A stretch of DNA of 36,115 nt from a bacterium (GCA_004560375.1 SFVC01000025.1:1-36115), one strand, 5' to 3'. Shown: positions 7,401-15,610, numbered from the stretch's first letter. The notes: generated from the letters alone by a model not told the origin. Made by a program: numbers and translations.

Positions 7401-8513
7401 ATGCAAGCAAAAACCAAGCGGTATGTCATGAGATGGACGGGAGCGCTTCTGTGTGCTCTGATGCTGGTGGGGGCGTTGTCCGCAACCGCTTTGGCGGCGT
7501 CGGTCACCACCGTCAGCGCCACCCTTTCGCCGGATATCACCGTCCAGGTGGACGGCGCCACGAGAACCTTCTTTAACGTGAACGGCGTCCAGGTGTACCC
7601 CGTCCTCTATGATGGAACCACCTATCTGCCGGTGCGGGCCATCGGTGAGCTGATGGACAAAAACGTGAACTGGGATCAGAATACCTTGACGGTCACCCTT
7701 TCCAGTCCCCGCACCACCTCTGCCACCACGGGCACCCGGGACGCCAACCCCAAACAGCAGACCGTCCAGGCCCAGCTTCGCCCTGATTTTACCATCATTG
7801 TGGACAATGTAACCCGCACCTTCACCGATGTCAATGGAAAGCGGGTCTATCCCCTGCTGTACCAGGGCTCCACCTATTTGCCAGTGCGGGCCATCGGTGA
7901 GCTGATGGGCAAAACCGTCGCCTGGGATGGCGGAACCCGCACCGTCACCCTCTCCGCTTCGGGCAACGACGGCGGCCTTGTAACAGACGCCGACACCTTT
8001 AACCCCACTCCGACTAATCCCACTCCGACGCAGCCCGGCACGGCGCAGGACGGCTCCTACATCGGAGTGGAGCGCGCCAAGAGCATCGCCCTGGCTCATG
8101 CCGGACTGACCAGCGGTCAGGTCACTTTTGTAAAGGCAAAGCTGGAGTTTGACGACGGCCGGTGGGAGTATGAGGTGGAGTTTTACACCGGCAGCTATCA
8201 GGAGTACGACTATGAGATCGACGCCTACACAGGCGCCATCCTGAAGTTCGATCATGATGTGGAGGGGTGGGCGCCCCCCTCCCAGAACACCAGCGGAACC
8301 CAAATCGGGCTCGACCGGGCCAAGAGCATCGCCCTCAACCACGTGGGGCTGTCCGCCAGCCAGGTCAGGTTTGTCAAGGCCCGATTGGATCGCGATGACG
8401 GCCGCTGGGAGTACGAGATTGAGTTTATCTCCGGAAGCTGGGAATATGAATTTGAGATCGACGCCTACAGCGGCGCCATCCTGTCCTATGAGCGGGATTC
8501 CATCTACGATTGA
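7401..8513 (+). CDS. Secreted protein with two copper-amine-oxidase N-like and two PepSY domains
   Basis: This encodes 370 residues with a Sec signal peptide (about 1-33, ATALA-A). Two copper-amine-oxidase-N-terminal-like ('stalk') domains lie at about 35-100 and 115-190, both with the YLPVRAIGELM element. A Thr/Pro linker and two PepSY repeats (about 220-285 and 297-370) follow. No oxidase catalytic domain is present. This N-domain occurs alone in many Clostridia surface proteins and probably serves in wall association. The PepSY units are nearly the same as the middle repeat of the upstream lipoprotein (both carry AKLEFDDGRW and EYDYEIDAYTGA), which points to recent duplication. GGAGGG precedes the ATG. 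It is probably co-transcribed with the lipoprotein gene and ends at the hairpin at 8641. Confidence 0.83.
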   Translation: MQAKTKRYVMRWTGALLCALMLVGALSATALAASVTTVSATLSPDITVQVDGATRTFFNVNGVQVYPVLYDGTTYLPVRAIGELMDKNVNWDQNTLTVTLSSPRTTSATTGTRDANPKQQTVQAQLRPDFTIIVDNVTRTFTDVNGKRVYPLLYQGSTYLPVRAIGELMGKTVAWDGGTRTVTLSASGNDGGLVTDADTFNPTPTNPTPTQPGTAQDGSYIGVERAKSIALAHAGLTSGQVTFVKAKLEFDDGRWEYEVEFYTGSYQEYDYEIDAYTGAILKFDHDVEGWAPPSQNTSGTQIGLDRAKSIALNHVGLSASQVRFVKARLDRDDGRWEYEIEFISGSWEYEFEIDAYSGAILSYERDSIYD

Positions 8514-8640
8514 GCGCTTCGCCGTCCTTGGATCCCCATGGGATCGTGCCGCACGACAGTTCGCCACCATACAACCGCATCATAGCGTGCAGCCCGGTCA
8601 AGCGGGCGCTTGAGGCTATGCAGGCGGGCTATAAAGCCCC

Positions 8641-8672
8641 AGGGCGGCCGGGATTACCCGGCCGCCCTGTTT
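8641..8672 (+). terminator. Intrinsic terminator between convergent genes
   Basis: A perfect 12-bp stem (8641-8652 with 8657-8668) with an ATTA loop is followed by GTTTT on the plus strand. It ends the PepSY operon and lies a few bases past the stop of the convergent lipoprotein gene, so it may act in both directions. Confidence 0.85.
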
Positions 8673-8675
8673 TGC

Positions 8676-9056
8676 TTACCGCATCGCCCGGCCAACGTCG
8701 TTGGCTGCGTCGCCGATGGCGTCGCCCGCGTCTCGAACCACATCGCCTGCGCCCCGGGCCACATCCCCCGCTGCGTCGCCGATGTCGTCCATCACGCTGT
8801 TCCCATCCTGGCTACCGACCCCGGCAGAGCTGTCGGGACGGCCGTCATTGTTCTGATCGTTGGTGCCCCCTGCGCCGCCGCCATTCATGGCGTCGTTGCC
8901 ATTGTTGCCACCGTTCATGCCGGGGCTATGCTCATCCTGGGGCATGGTGTGGGTGGGCTCCACCGGGCTGGAGTTCTCCTCCCGGTTGGCCGAGCAGCCC
9001 GTCAGGGCCAGGACAAATACCAGGGCCATTGCCAAAGCAAACCTTCTCTGTTTCAT
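8676..9056 (-). CDS. Small Asn/Gly-rich lipoprotein with an amphipathic repeat tail
   Basis: This encodes 126 residues with a lipobox LALTGC (C21). A low-complexity Asn/Gly/Asp/Ser middle follows (about 40-85). The C-terminal tail (about 88-126) is built from short Gly-Asp-Ala/Val units such as GDAAGDVARGAGDVVRDAGD, which could form a charged amphipathic helix. AGGAGG lies 9 nt before the ATG. No enzymatic domain is recognised. It is likely a membrane-anchored envelope protein of unknown role. It is convergent with the PepSY operon. Confidence 0.75.
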   Translation of the reverse strand: MKQRRFALAMALVFVLALTGCSANREENSSPVEPTHTMPQDEHSPGMNGGNNGNDAMNGGGAGGTNDQNNDGRPDSSAGVGSQDGNSVMDDIGDAAGDVARGAGDVVRDAGDAIGDAANDVGRAMR

Positions 9057-9292
9057 CGTTATGCCTCCTGCTTTTTTTCACTTCCCCGTTCCTCATTATG
9101 CGCTGGCTCCGGCAAATTAAAAGCAGGAAAATTTTGCCGATTTTCCAGCGCGTCTCATGAATCCGCCGGTTTTTTCGTCAGCGCGCACCCTTTTCTTCTT
9201 TTTACATAAGCTGAATCAGGGAAGCCGGAACCCGCCCCAGGCGGGGCCTGCCATCGCAGACTTCCCACAATCCCCAAAAGGAGGAATTGTCC

Positions 9293-9682
9293 ATGCCCCA
9301 GACCGGCTCTTTGACCGTTCGCGCGTTTACCTCCCAGGCCCAGCTTCCCGTCGCCGGTGCCACGGTGATCATCTCCGGCCCCAGTGAGGACGGCCGCCGA
9401 AACGTGCTCTCCATCCAGACGACGGACAGCAGCGGCGCCACCAAGCCCTTCCAGCTGGACGCCCCCGACCTGTCCCTCAGCGAGTCCCCCGGCGGGGCCG
9501 CGCCCTTCTCCGACTACGCCCTGGTGGTGGAGCACCCGGACTACTATCTGGCCACCTTTGAAAAGCTCCAGGTGTTTCCCGGAGTGGAGACGGTGCAGAA
9601 TGTGCCCCTGGTGCCCCTCCCCCAGCCCTCCAACGGGGATGATACCGCCAGTCCGGTGGTGGTCACGCCACAGCCGCTGTGA
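9293..9682 (+). CDS. Small beta-sandwich (carboxypeptidase-regulatory-like) protein
   Basis: This encodes 129 residues. LTVRAFTSQAQLPVAGATVIISG opens like the carboxypeptidase-regulatory-like/Cna-B superfamily, and VVEHPDYYLATFEKLQVFPG fits the end of such a domain. A Pro-rich tail follows. There is no signal peptide or membrane segment. I chose the ATG at 9293 because AAAGGAGG lies 8 nt upstream; a TTG at 9287 is possible but too close to that site. It lies 30 nt before a SpoIID-like gene and is probably in one operon with it and the next peptidoglycan-binding gene. A role in spore envelope assembly is inference from the neighbours. Confidence 0.7.
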   Translation: MPQTGSLTVRAFTSQAQLPVAGATVIISGPSEDGRRNVLSIQTTDSSGATKPFQLDAPDLSLSESPGGAAPFSDYALVVEHPDYYLATFEKLQVFPGVETVQNVPLVPLPQPSNGDDTASPVVVTPQPL

Positions 9683-9712
9683 ACCGCTCCGGCGCCAAGT
9701 AAGGAGGTTCCT

Positions 9713-10897
9713 ATGCCTATCTCAGTCACGCCCTACATACCACAGACGATCACCGTGCACCTGGGCCCGGCCAACCAGTGGGCGGAAAATGTGACGGTGC
9801 CCTTCATTGACTATATTAAAAACGTGGCCTCCAGCGAGATCTATCCCACCTGGCCGGAGGCGGCGCTGCGGGCCAATATTCTGGCCCAGATCTCCTTTGC
9901 CCTGAACCGGATCTACACCGAATACTACCCCAGCCGGGGCTATGACTTCGACATCACCTCCTCCACCGTCAACGATCAGAAGTTTATCAAGGGGCGCAGC
10001 ACCTTTGAAAACGTAGATCGCCTGGTGGATGAGCTGTTCAACACCTATATCCGGCGGCAGGGCTTTGTGGAGCCCCTGGCCGCCAAGTTCTGCAACGGCA
10101 CCACCGTCACCTGCGACGGCCTGTCCCAATGGGGCAGCGAGCGGCTGGCCCGGCAGGGCAGCTCCACCATGAATATCCTGCGCCACTACTACGGCGACAA
10201 CATCGAGCTGGTGTCCAACACCCCCATCCGGGACATCTCCTACTCCTACCCCGGCTATCCCCTGCAGGTCGGCTCCTCCGGCGACTATGTCACCGTGCTC
10301 CAGGTCATGCTCAACCGGATCGGGCAGAATTACCCCGCCATTCCCCGCATCCGCCCGGTGGACGGCGTATTCGGCAGCCAGACCGAGGTGGCGGTCAAAA
10401 AATTTCAGTCCATTTTCAACCTCACCCCCGACGGCATCGTGGGCCAGGGCACCTGGTATAAGCTGGTATCCCTCCACGGGGCGGTGAAAAAGCTGTCCGA
10501 GCTGGTGAGCGAGGGCCAGCCCTTCACCCAGATCCAGGGTCCCGCCGCCGGGGTCACCCTCCGGGAGGGCAGCACCGGCCTGGCCGTGTCCGCCCTTCAG
10601 TATTTTATCTCCATCATCGCCCAGTTCAATTCCGGCGTGCCGCCCCTGGCCATTGACGGCATCTTCGGCCCCCGCACCCGGGAGGCGGTGGAGGCCGCCC
10701 AGACCCGCCTGGGTCTGCCCGCCACCGGCATGGTGGATCAGCAGACCTGGCAGCGGCTGTACGACGAATACCTGGGCATCGCCCGCACCGCCCTGGCCGG
10801 GGCCAACCTGCCCACCAGCGCCCAGGACATTCAAAACTCCGTGGCCGCCGGTCAGTTCCCGGGCTATAATCTCACGTTTGGAAATTCCAACGCATGA
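9713..10897 (+). CDS. SpoIID/LytB-like protein with two peptidoglycan-binding domains
   Basis: This encodes 394 residues. The N-terminal part (about 30-165) resembles the SpoIID/LytB lytic-transglycosylase domain. YPTWPEAALRANILAQ corresponds to the family's 'EALKAQ' segment, putting the candidate catalytic Glu at about residue 49. VTCDGLSQWGSERLARQG and ILRHYYG match its conserved C-terminal part. Two PG_binding_1 domains follow (about 180-260 and 275-350), each with 'DGIFG..T..AV..FQ' and 'G.V...TW..L'. No signal peptide or transmembrane segment is visible, unlike classical SpoIID, which is membrane anchored. That suggests action from the mother-cell side of a spore, or non-classical localisation. 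It is followed at 18 nt by another peptidoglycan-binding gene. Confidence 0.8.
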   Translation: MPISVTPYIPQTITVHLGPANQWAENVTVPFIDYIKNVASSEIYPTWPEAALRANILAQISFALNRIYTEYYPSRGYDFDITSSTVNDQKFIKGRSTFENVDRLVDELFNTYIRRQGFVEPLAAKFCNGTTVTCDGLSQWGSERLARQGSSTMNILRHYYGDNIELVSNTPIRDISYSYPGYPLQVGSSGDYVTVLQVMLNRIGQNYPAIPRIRPVDGVFGSQTEVAVKKFQSIFNLTPDGIVGQGTWYKLVSLHGAVKKLSELVSEGQPFTQIQGPAAGVTLREGSTGLAVSALQYFISIIAQFNSGVPPLAIDGIFGPRTREAVEAAQTRLGLPATGMVDQQTWQRLYDEYLGIARTALAGANLPTSAQDIQNSVAAGQFPGYNLTFGNSNA

Positions 10898-10914
10898 AAG
10901 GAAGGATCTTCCCT

Positions 10915-11445
10915 ATGAACAACACGGCAAACGGATCGGAGCTCACCGGCCAGCCCATCCGATCCCTGCAATATATGCTCAACCAGCTGGCCATCCATAA
11001 CCCCAAGCTGATCCGGCTGACGGTGGACGGCATCTTCGGGGAGCGCACCCTGGAGGCCGTCATGGTGTTTCAGCGGGAGTATCACCCCCCGGTGACCGGG
11101 GTGGTGGATCTGGGCACCTGGGACGCCATCCGGGAGGCCTACTATGAGACTGAGCTGCAATACGGCTTTCCGCCCCCGCTGAACGTCATGCCCTGCGGCA
11201 CCTACACCGCGGTCGAGGGCCAGGAGTGCCCGCCCATACTCATTGTCCAGGCCATGATCGTCTCCCTCAGCAAGGTGATGAACAACTTCATCCCCTGCAA
11301 AATGAGCAGCTGCAACGACGGCGAAACCCCCGCCAACCTCCGCGTCCTTCAGAAGCTGGCGGGCCTGCCCGTCACCGGCGTGCTCGACCGCTCCACCTGG
11401 GCCTATCTGGTGCAGCTCTACCAGGCCCTTGTCACCCGGGCCTGA
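10915..11445 (+). CDS. Two-domain peptidoglycan-binding protein
   Basis: This encodes 176 residues with two PG_binding_1-like modules. The first (about 15-80) contains LTVDGIFGERTLEAVMVFQ and VDLGTWDAI. The second (about 115-170) contains LRVLQKLAGLPVTGVLDRSTW. There is no catalytic domain and no signal peptide. I preferred the ATG at 10915 because of the AAGGAAGG upstream; an ATG at 10894 overlaps the preceding stop codon and would add seven residues. As the third gene of the putative spore peptidoglycan operon, it may target or scaffold the SpoIID-like partner on cortex or wall peptidoglycan. Confidence 0.78.
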   Translation: MNNTANGSELTGQPIRSLQYMLNQLAIHNPKLIRLTVDGIFGERTLEAVMVFQREYHPPVTGVVDLGTWDAIREAYYETELQYGFPPPLNVMPCGTYTAVEGQECPPILIVQAMIVSLSKVMNNFIPCKMSSCNDGETPANLRVLQKLAGLPVTGVLDRSTWAYLVQLYQALVTRA

Positions 11446-11463
11446 GCGACAGACAAATTCTGC

Positions 11464-11492
11464 TTGTCTTTACCGCCGGGATCGGCTATAAT
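11464..11492 (+). promoter_or_regulatory. Promoter of the DUF4364 gene
   Basis: TTGTCT (11464-11469), a 17-nt spacer and a perfect TATAAT (11487-11492), about 55 nt before the ATG at 11551. The -35 also forms one arm of a small AGACAA/TTGTCT hairpin, which may act as a weak terminator for the preceding operon. Confidence 0.55.
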
Positions 11493-11550
11493 GTTCCTTG
11501 TCCCTTGCGCGGCGCCTGCCGCGCCCTGCCCGGGAGAGGAGCTGGTGCAT

Positions 11551-12069
11551 ATGGCCGGGTTTATCCATGACAAGCTGGACATCAAGCTGCTGGTGCTCTA
11601 CATTTTGGATCGCGCCGCCGCCCCCATCGACTTCGCCACCCTCACCGACCTGTCCATGTGTGACGGCGGCGTGGACTACTTCCAGTTCGCCGAGGCGGCG
11701 TCCGAGCTGCTGGACAGCGGCCACATCGCCCAGGAGGGGGAGTTCTATTCCATCACCGGCAAGGGCCGCCGCACCTGCGCCGCCGGGGAGAGCAGCCTGT
11801 CCCCCGTGGTGCGCCGTCGGTGCGACCAGCGCATGGCCCCCCTGAACCAGGCGCTGAAGCGCAAGGCCCAGGTGCGGGCGGAGGTGCGGCCCCAGCCCCA
11901 GGGCTTTGACGTGTGCCTCGCCATGGACGACGATCAGGGCAGCCTGTTCTCCCTGACGCTGCTGGCTTCCTCCGAGGAGGACGGGCAGCGCATTGCCCGT
12001 CAGTTTCTCCAGCACCCCGACCGGATATACAACGGGATCCTCGGCGTCCTGCTCGCCGAACAAGATTAG
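11551..12069 (+). CDS. DUF4364-family putative winged-helix regulator
   Basis: This encodes 172 residues. The N-terminal HDKLDIKLLVLYILDR and DYFQFAEAASELLDSGHI segments match the DUF4364 family, a cytoplasmic Clostridia family with a winged-helix-like N-terminus. The C-terminal beta-rich half is of unknown role. I chose the ATG at 11551 because AGGAG lies 9 nt upstream; longer in-frame starts lie before the promoter. It lies 12 nt upstream of a CmpB-type membrane protein gene and probably forms an operon with it. No DNA target is known. Confidence 0.75.
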   Translation: MAGFIHDKLDIKLLVLYILDRAAAPIDFATLTDLSMCDGGVDYFQFAEAASELLDSGHIAQEGEFYSITGKGRRTCAAGESSLSPVVRRRCDQRMAPLNQALKRKAQVRAEVRPQPQGFDVCLAMDDDQGSLFSLTLLASSEEDGQRIARQFLQHPDRIYNGILGVLLAEQD

Positions 12070-12081
12070 GAGGGAACCCTT

Positions 12082-12891
12082 TTGACCATCCTGGGCTATT
12101 CCATTGTGGATCTGTTCCTCTACTTTATCTTCTACTCCTTCCTGGGGTGGGTGATGGAGACCTGCTACTGCTCCATCTGCGAGCGGCGGCTGGTGCCCCG
12201 GGGCTTCCTGTACGGCCCCATCTGCCCCATCTACGGCACGGGCGTGCTGCTGATGATCCTGTTTTTCACCCCATTGAAATCGAATCTTGTGCTGTTCTAC
12301 GTGGTGGCCGTGGTGGTGATGAGCTCCTGGGAGTATTTTGTGGCCTGGCTGCTGGAGACCACCACCCACGTGAAATACTGGGACTACTCCCACTTCCGCT
12401 TTAACCTGAAGGGCCGGATCTGCCTGTGGGTGGCGCTGGTGTGGGGCGTGCTGTCCTATGTGGTGATCTTCTACATCCACCCGCCGGTGGAGGAGCTGTT
12501 CGCCGATATCCCCCCGGTGCTCAAATACACCCTGGGCGGCGTCCTGCTCATGGTGCTGATCGTGGACGCGGTGTTCACCATCCGCCATCTGGCCCTGGTG
12601 TCCCGGCTGGTGGTGGGCGTCACCTCCCTGGGGGAGGAGCTCCAGCTCCAGCTCTCCCTGGGCAAGGCGGAGCTGTCCGATATGCTGGAGGACAAATCCT
12701 CCGCCCTGCGCCAGCGGTACGGCGACCAGATCGCCCAGCTGGAGCGGTACAGCCGCCGCTTCCGCAGCCGGTACAGCAAGATGTCCGTCAACCGCCGCTA
12801 CACGGTTCGCCACGAGGACATCGTGGCCGCCGCCCAGCTGGCCCGGGAGGAGCTGCTCCGGAAAAAGGCGGAGCGGAAGGCCAGCCGCTGA
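12082..12891 (+). CDS. CmpB-type putative ABC-transporter membrane protein
   Basis: This encodes 269 residues of the ABC_trans_CmpB family (putative type IV ABC-transporter permease). Five or so hydrophobic segments occupy the first two thirds, with the family landmarks FLGWVMETCY, RGFLYGPICPIYG and WEYFVAWLLE. After about residue 195 a charged helical cytosolic tail follows. The start is a TTG with AGGAGG 8 nt upstream that overlaps the preceding stop. No ATPase gene is adjacent, so transport function is unproven. It ends just before the hairpin at 12906. Confidence 0.8.
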   Translation: MTILGYSIVDLFLYFIFYSFLGWVMETCYCSICERRLVPRGFLYGPICPIYGTGVLLMILFFTPLKSNLVLFYVVAVVVMSSWEYFVAWLLETTTHVKYWDYSHFRFNLKGRICLWVALVWGVLSYVVIFYIHPPVEELFADIPPVLKYTLGGVLLMVLIVDAVFTIRHLALVSRLVVGVTSLGEELQLQLSLGKAELSDMLEDKSSALRQRYGDQIAQLERYSRRFRSRYSKMSVNRRYTVRHEDIVAAAQLAREELLRKKAERKASR

Positions 12892-12905
12892 TCAACCCGT
12901 ACAAA

Positions 12906-12940
12906 AACCGGGGCAGACGGTTTTCCCGCCTGCCCCGGTT
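12906..12940 (-). terminator. Bidirectional terminator between CmpB-type and YbaK genes
   Basis: The inverted repeat AACCGGGGCAG ... CTGCCCCGGTT flanks a short loop. On the minus strand it is followed by a T run (GGTTTTTG), making it a good terminator for the YbaK-type gene. The plus-strand T run is poor. Confidence 0.75.
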
Positions 12941-12952
12941 CGTTGTGTTCTG

Positions 12953-13426
12953 TCAGCTCTCCCAGCCCTTGCACACGTCCACCCAGGCCGTATAGCCGGA
13001 GTACCGCTCCAGCTCCTCTATGGACAGCTCGATGGCGCTGTTGCTGCTGCCACAGGCGGGGAACACCGTCTCAAACCGCTTCAGGGAGCGATCCAGGTAG
13101 ACCGCCACCCCCTCCTTGATCCCGAAGGGGCACACGCCGCCCACCGCATGGCCCACCAGCTCCACCACCTCGTCGGGGGTGAGCATCTTCGCCTTGGTTC
13201 CAAACTGGGCCTTATACTTGGGGTTGTCGATCTTGGCGTCCCCGGCGGCCACGATCAGAACCGCCCGCCCGTCCACCAGAAAGGACAGCGTTTTCGCGAT
13301 CCGGCAGGGCTGGCACCCCAGCGCCTGGGCCGCCAGCTCCACCGTGGCGCTGGACACGTCGAACTCCTGCACCCGATCCGCCAGTCCAAATTGGGCAAAA
13401 TATTCCTTTACTGCCTCGATTGCCAT
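12953..13426 (-). CDS. YbaK/EbsC-type aminoacyl-tRNA deacylase
   Basis: This encodes 157 residues of the YbaK/prolyl-tRNA editing superfamily, cytosolic proteins that hydrolyse mischarged tRNAs such as Cys-tRNAPro. The family pattern is clear: CRIAKTLSFLVDG with the conserved Lys, LIVAAGDAKID, KAKMLTPDEV, HAVGGVCPFGI and SNSAIELSIEEL. I chose the ATG at 13426 because AAAGGA lies upstream and the conserved helix AIEAVKEYFAQFGL starts there. A longer start at 13465 would add 13 unsupported residues. It has its own promoter at 13454-13482. Substrate specificity cannot be told from sequence. Confidence 0.88.
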   Translation of the reverse strand: MAIEAVKEYFAQFGLADRVQEFDVSSATVELAAQALGCQPCRIAKTLSFLVDGRAVLIVAAGDAKIDNPKYKAQFGTKAKMLTPDEVVELVGHAVGGVCPFGIKEGVAVYLDRSLKRFETVFPACGSSNSAIELSIEELERYSGYTAWVDVCKGWES

Positions 13427-13453
13427 ATCATGCACATCCTTTCCGCTTTTTGC

Positions 13454-13482
13454 ATGATACCACAAATGGGGCTTTCAGGCAA
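13454..13482 (-). promoter_or_regulatory. Promoter of the YbaK-type gene
   Basis: On the minus strand: TTGCCT (13477-13482), a 17-nt spacer and TATCAT (13454-13459), about 30 nt before the chosen ATG. It lies in the 62-nt gap after the M56 stop codon. Confidence 0.55.
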
Positions 13483-13488
13483 CTGTAA

Positions 13489-15270
13489 TTATTCCGCGCC
13501 GGGCCGGTCTGATGGTTCCGCGGGCAAGGCCCGCCCGTTCTCCGCCAGCCAGGCTTGGTAATACTCCTCCCCCGCTGCCAGCAGCTTGGCGGCGATCCGG
13601 GCCGTCTCCACCGCCTCTCCGTCGGAGATAGACGCGGGACAATAGAGCAGCTCCGCGCCAGCATCTTCTAACAGGGGATGACCCGTCATTGCCGTCACCG
13701 TCCCGCTGTCCAGCTCCACGGTGAACTCCCACCAGCCGGTTTGCGTGTAGTTTCTGATCATGGCCATCATCCTGGTGTCCACCGTCACCGAGCGGCGGCC
13801 CCCGTCCGTCCACCGGGCGTAGATGCTCCCATCGATCTCACCGGCAAACCCCGGGTACACCATAGACAGGTATCCGTAAGGGTAGTCCTGCCCCGATGCC
13901 GACCACGACGCCGGATGCCAGAAGGCCCCCTGTTCCAGCGTCACATTCCCCACGCTGCCGTCCATCCGGACGCTGTGCTCCTCCCCGGCGGTGTTCAGGG
14001 TGAAGGTCAGCTCAGCGGCGGGTAGATCAGGGGCTTCTCCTGCCCCGCCGTCCGATCCGATGTCCAGCCCGTTCTCCGTCAAAATCAACCGGCCGCAGCG
14101 GGTGCGCGCCCCGCCCAAATAGTCCCGCTCCTCCACCGTGAGCTGATCCCCCACCTGTCCCAGGTAATAGTCATGCGTCATGCGATCCTTTAGCTCCAGC
14201 AGGGAGAAGGATCCGGATTCGTGTAACCACCGGATCACCCGGATACGCTCGTCCCCAATGCCCGATCCGATGCACACCTGGGAGCAGATCTCCCGTCTGC
14301 CGTCCCCGTCCAGGTCGCATAGATAGGTGTCCCCAATGGGCATACCATCAAACAGCGTTACTTCCTCCCCGTTTCGGACGGCGGTGAGCTTCCCCGGGTA
14401 CAACCGGAAGGTGACGCCGGGGTACTCGTTTAGCCGGATCTCTCGGCACTCATCCCACGCCATCCCATCGATCACAATGGAGTCCACCCAGATCTCCGCC
14501 GGGCCGGGCTTGTGGTATACAAAGTCTATCGGTCTCCCCGGCCCCGAGGAGTAGCCGGGATTGGTGGCCAGGGCCACCCACAGGCCCAACACCCCAACGA
14601 GGGCCAGCGGCGCCACCCAGAAGGCAGGTTTGTTGTACTTCAAGACGTTCTTGATGCGGCTCTGGAAGCCGCTGCCGCCGAAGGCCAGAGGCCCCGCCGG
14701 CAGCCTCCCGCCCTGGGACAGCCGCAGCAGGGAGGTGGAGTAGTCCGCCCGGATATCCCGGCCCATCCGCTCCAGCACCGCCTCGTCGCAGGACATCTCC
14801 ATGTCCTTCCCCGCCAGATAAAAGGCCAACCATACCAGTGGGTTGAACCAGTGGACAGCCAGCGCCAGCCATGCCAGCGCCCGGAGGATATGGTCGCCCC
14901 GGCGAATGTGGGTGCGCTCATGGAGGAGGATATAGTCCCGCTCCCCTTCCGGCAATCCGGAGGGCAGATAGATTTTGGGCCGGATCACTCCCAGCACAAA
15001 GGGGGACGGGATGTGATCCGCCAGCCGGACGTTTTTCTCCCCCTCCAGCGGTATCCAGCCCACCAGTCTGCGCCGCAAGCGAAGCATAGATACTACGCTG
15101 TACCCCAGCAGGAGGACGGCTCCTACCACCCACACCACCCCGGTGGCGCTCAGAAAATCCGCCTTGAACCCGGCGGGGGCGCGGACGACGCCCTCAAAAT
15201 AATGGCCGCCCAAATAATCATTCACAGGCTCGTCAATGGCGGGCACGCCCTCACCCCCTGCTCTCGTCAA
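13489..15270 (-). CDS. M56 (BlaR1-type) peptidase lacking its N-terminal membrane segments
   Basis: This encodes up to 593 residues of the BlaR1/M56 sensor-peptidase family. The zinc site HERTH in LLHERTHIRRGDH, the CDEAVLERMG segment and membrane stretches (VVWVVGAVLLLGY and two later ones) are visible. An extracytoplasmic region of about 370 residues follows the last membrane helix. Family members normally begin with roughly 70-80 residues holding two membrane helices before the 'D-P-V-N-Y-L' linker. Here the open frame begins almost at that linker (IDEPVNDYL), inside the end of the BlaI gene, with only TTG or GTG starts and no ribosome binding site. An internal deletion is likely. The protein may be made by coupling to BlaI, or the gene may be dead. 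Its partner repressor is the adjacent BlaI. Confidence 0.75.
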   Translation of the reverse strand: MTRAGGEGVPAIDEPVNDYLGGHYFEGVVRAPAGFKADFLSATGVVWVVGAVLLLGYSVVSMLRLRRRLVGWIPLEGEKNVRLADHIPSPFVLGVIRPKIYLPSGLPEGERDYILLHERTHIRRGDHILRALAWLALAVHWFNPLVWLAFYLAGKDMEMSCDEAVLERMGRDIRADYSTSLLRLSQGGRLPAGPLAFGGSGFQSRIKNVLKYNKPAFWVAPLALVGVLGLWVALATNPGYSSGPGRPIDFVYHKPGPAEIWVDSIVIDGMAWDECREIRLNEYPGVTFRLYPGKLTAVRNGEEVTLFDGMPIGDTYLCDLDGDGRREICSQVCIGSGIGDERIRVIRWLHESGSFSLLELKDRMTHDYYLGQVGDQLTVEERDYLGGARTRCGRLILTENGLDIGSDGGAGEAPDLPAAELTFTLNTAGEEHSVRMDGSVGNVTLEQGAFWHPASWSASGQDYPYGYLSMVYPGFAGEIDGSIYARWTDGGRRSVTVDTRMMAMIRNYTQTGWWEFTVELDSGTVTAMTGHPLLEDAGAELLYCPASISDGEAVETARIAAKLLAAGEEYYQAWLAENGRALPAEPSDRPGAE

Positions 15271-15610
15271 TGAGCCGCTGGAGCTGCTCGATCTCAGCGG
15301 CGCTCAGCTTCTTCCGGCTGGCAAAGGCCGCCAGGAACTTGGGCAGGGAGCCGTCAAAGGCCTGGTCTACAAACTCCTCGCTCTGGCGGGCGGCGAACTC
15401 CTCCCGGCCAATCAGAGAGGTCACCACCCCGCCCTCGTTTTGAAAGATCCCCTTCTGGCACAGCCGCCGCAGCACCGTATAGGTGGTGGACTTCTTCCAG
15501 TCCAGCCTTTGGGCGCACAGCTCCACCAGCCGGTTGGACGCCACCGGCTCATTGTCCCAGATCAGGGCGGCAAAGGCGGCCTCCACCTCGCCCAGCCTGT
15601 ACTGCGTCAT
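15251..15610 (-). CDS. BlaI/MecI-family repressor
   Basis: This encodes 119 residues of the BlaI/MecI/CopY family. The winged helix (about 1-75) contains LGEVEAAFAALIWD and KKSTTYTVLRRLCQKGI. A C-terminal dimerisation and cleavage region follows. I chose the ATG at 15610 rather than 15616 because GGAGGG directly abuts the latter and is well spaced for the former. The gene lies upstream of, and overlaps, the truncated M56 peptidase, its usual protease partner. It probably represses its own promoter through the palindrome at 15654-15670. Typical inducers of such pairs are cell-wall stress or beta-lactams, but none is shown here. Confidence 0.9.
   Translation of the reverse strand: MTQYRLGEVEAAFAALIWDNEPVASNRLVELCAQRLDWKKSTTYTVLRRLCQKGIFQNEGGVVTSLIGREEFAARQSEEFVDQAFDGSLPKFLAAFASRKKLSAAEIEQLQRLIDESRG

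Noticed and set aside
6486..8570. 694-codon antisense frame over the two PepSY genes
   Set aside because: It mirrors repeated GC-rich coding sequence, has no domain sense, and the plus-strand genes have signal peptides, ribosome binding sites and known domains.
9190..9292. Sporulation (sigma-E/K) promoter before the peptidoglycan-binding operon
   Set aside because: CATAAGCT at 9203-9210 resembles a sigma-E -10, but no matching -35 was found at the right distance.
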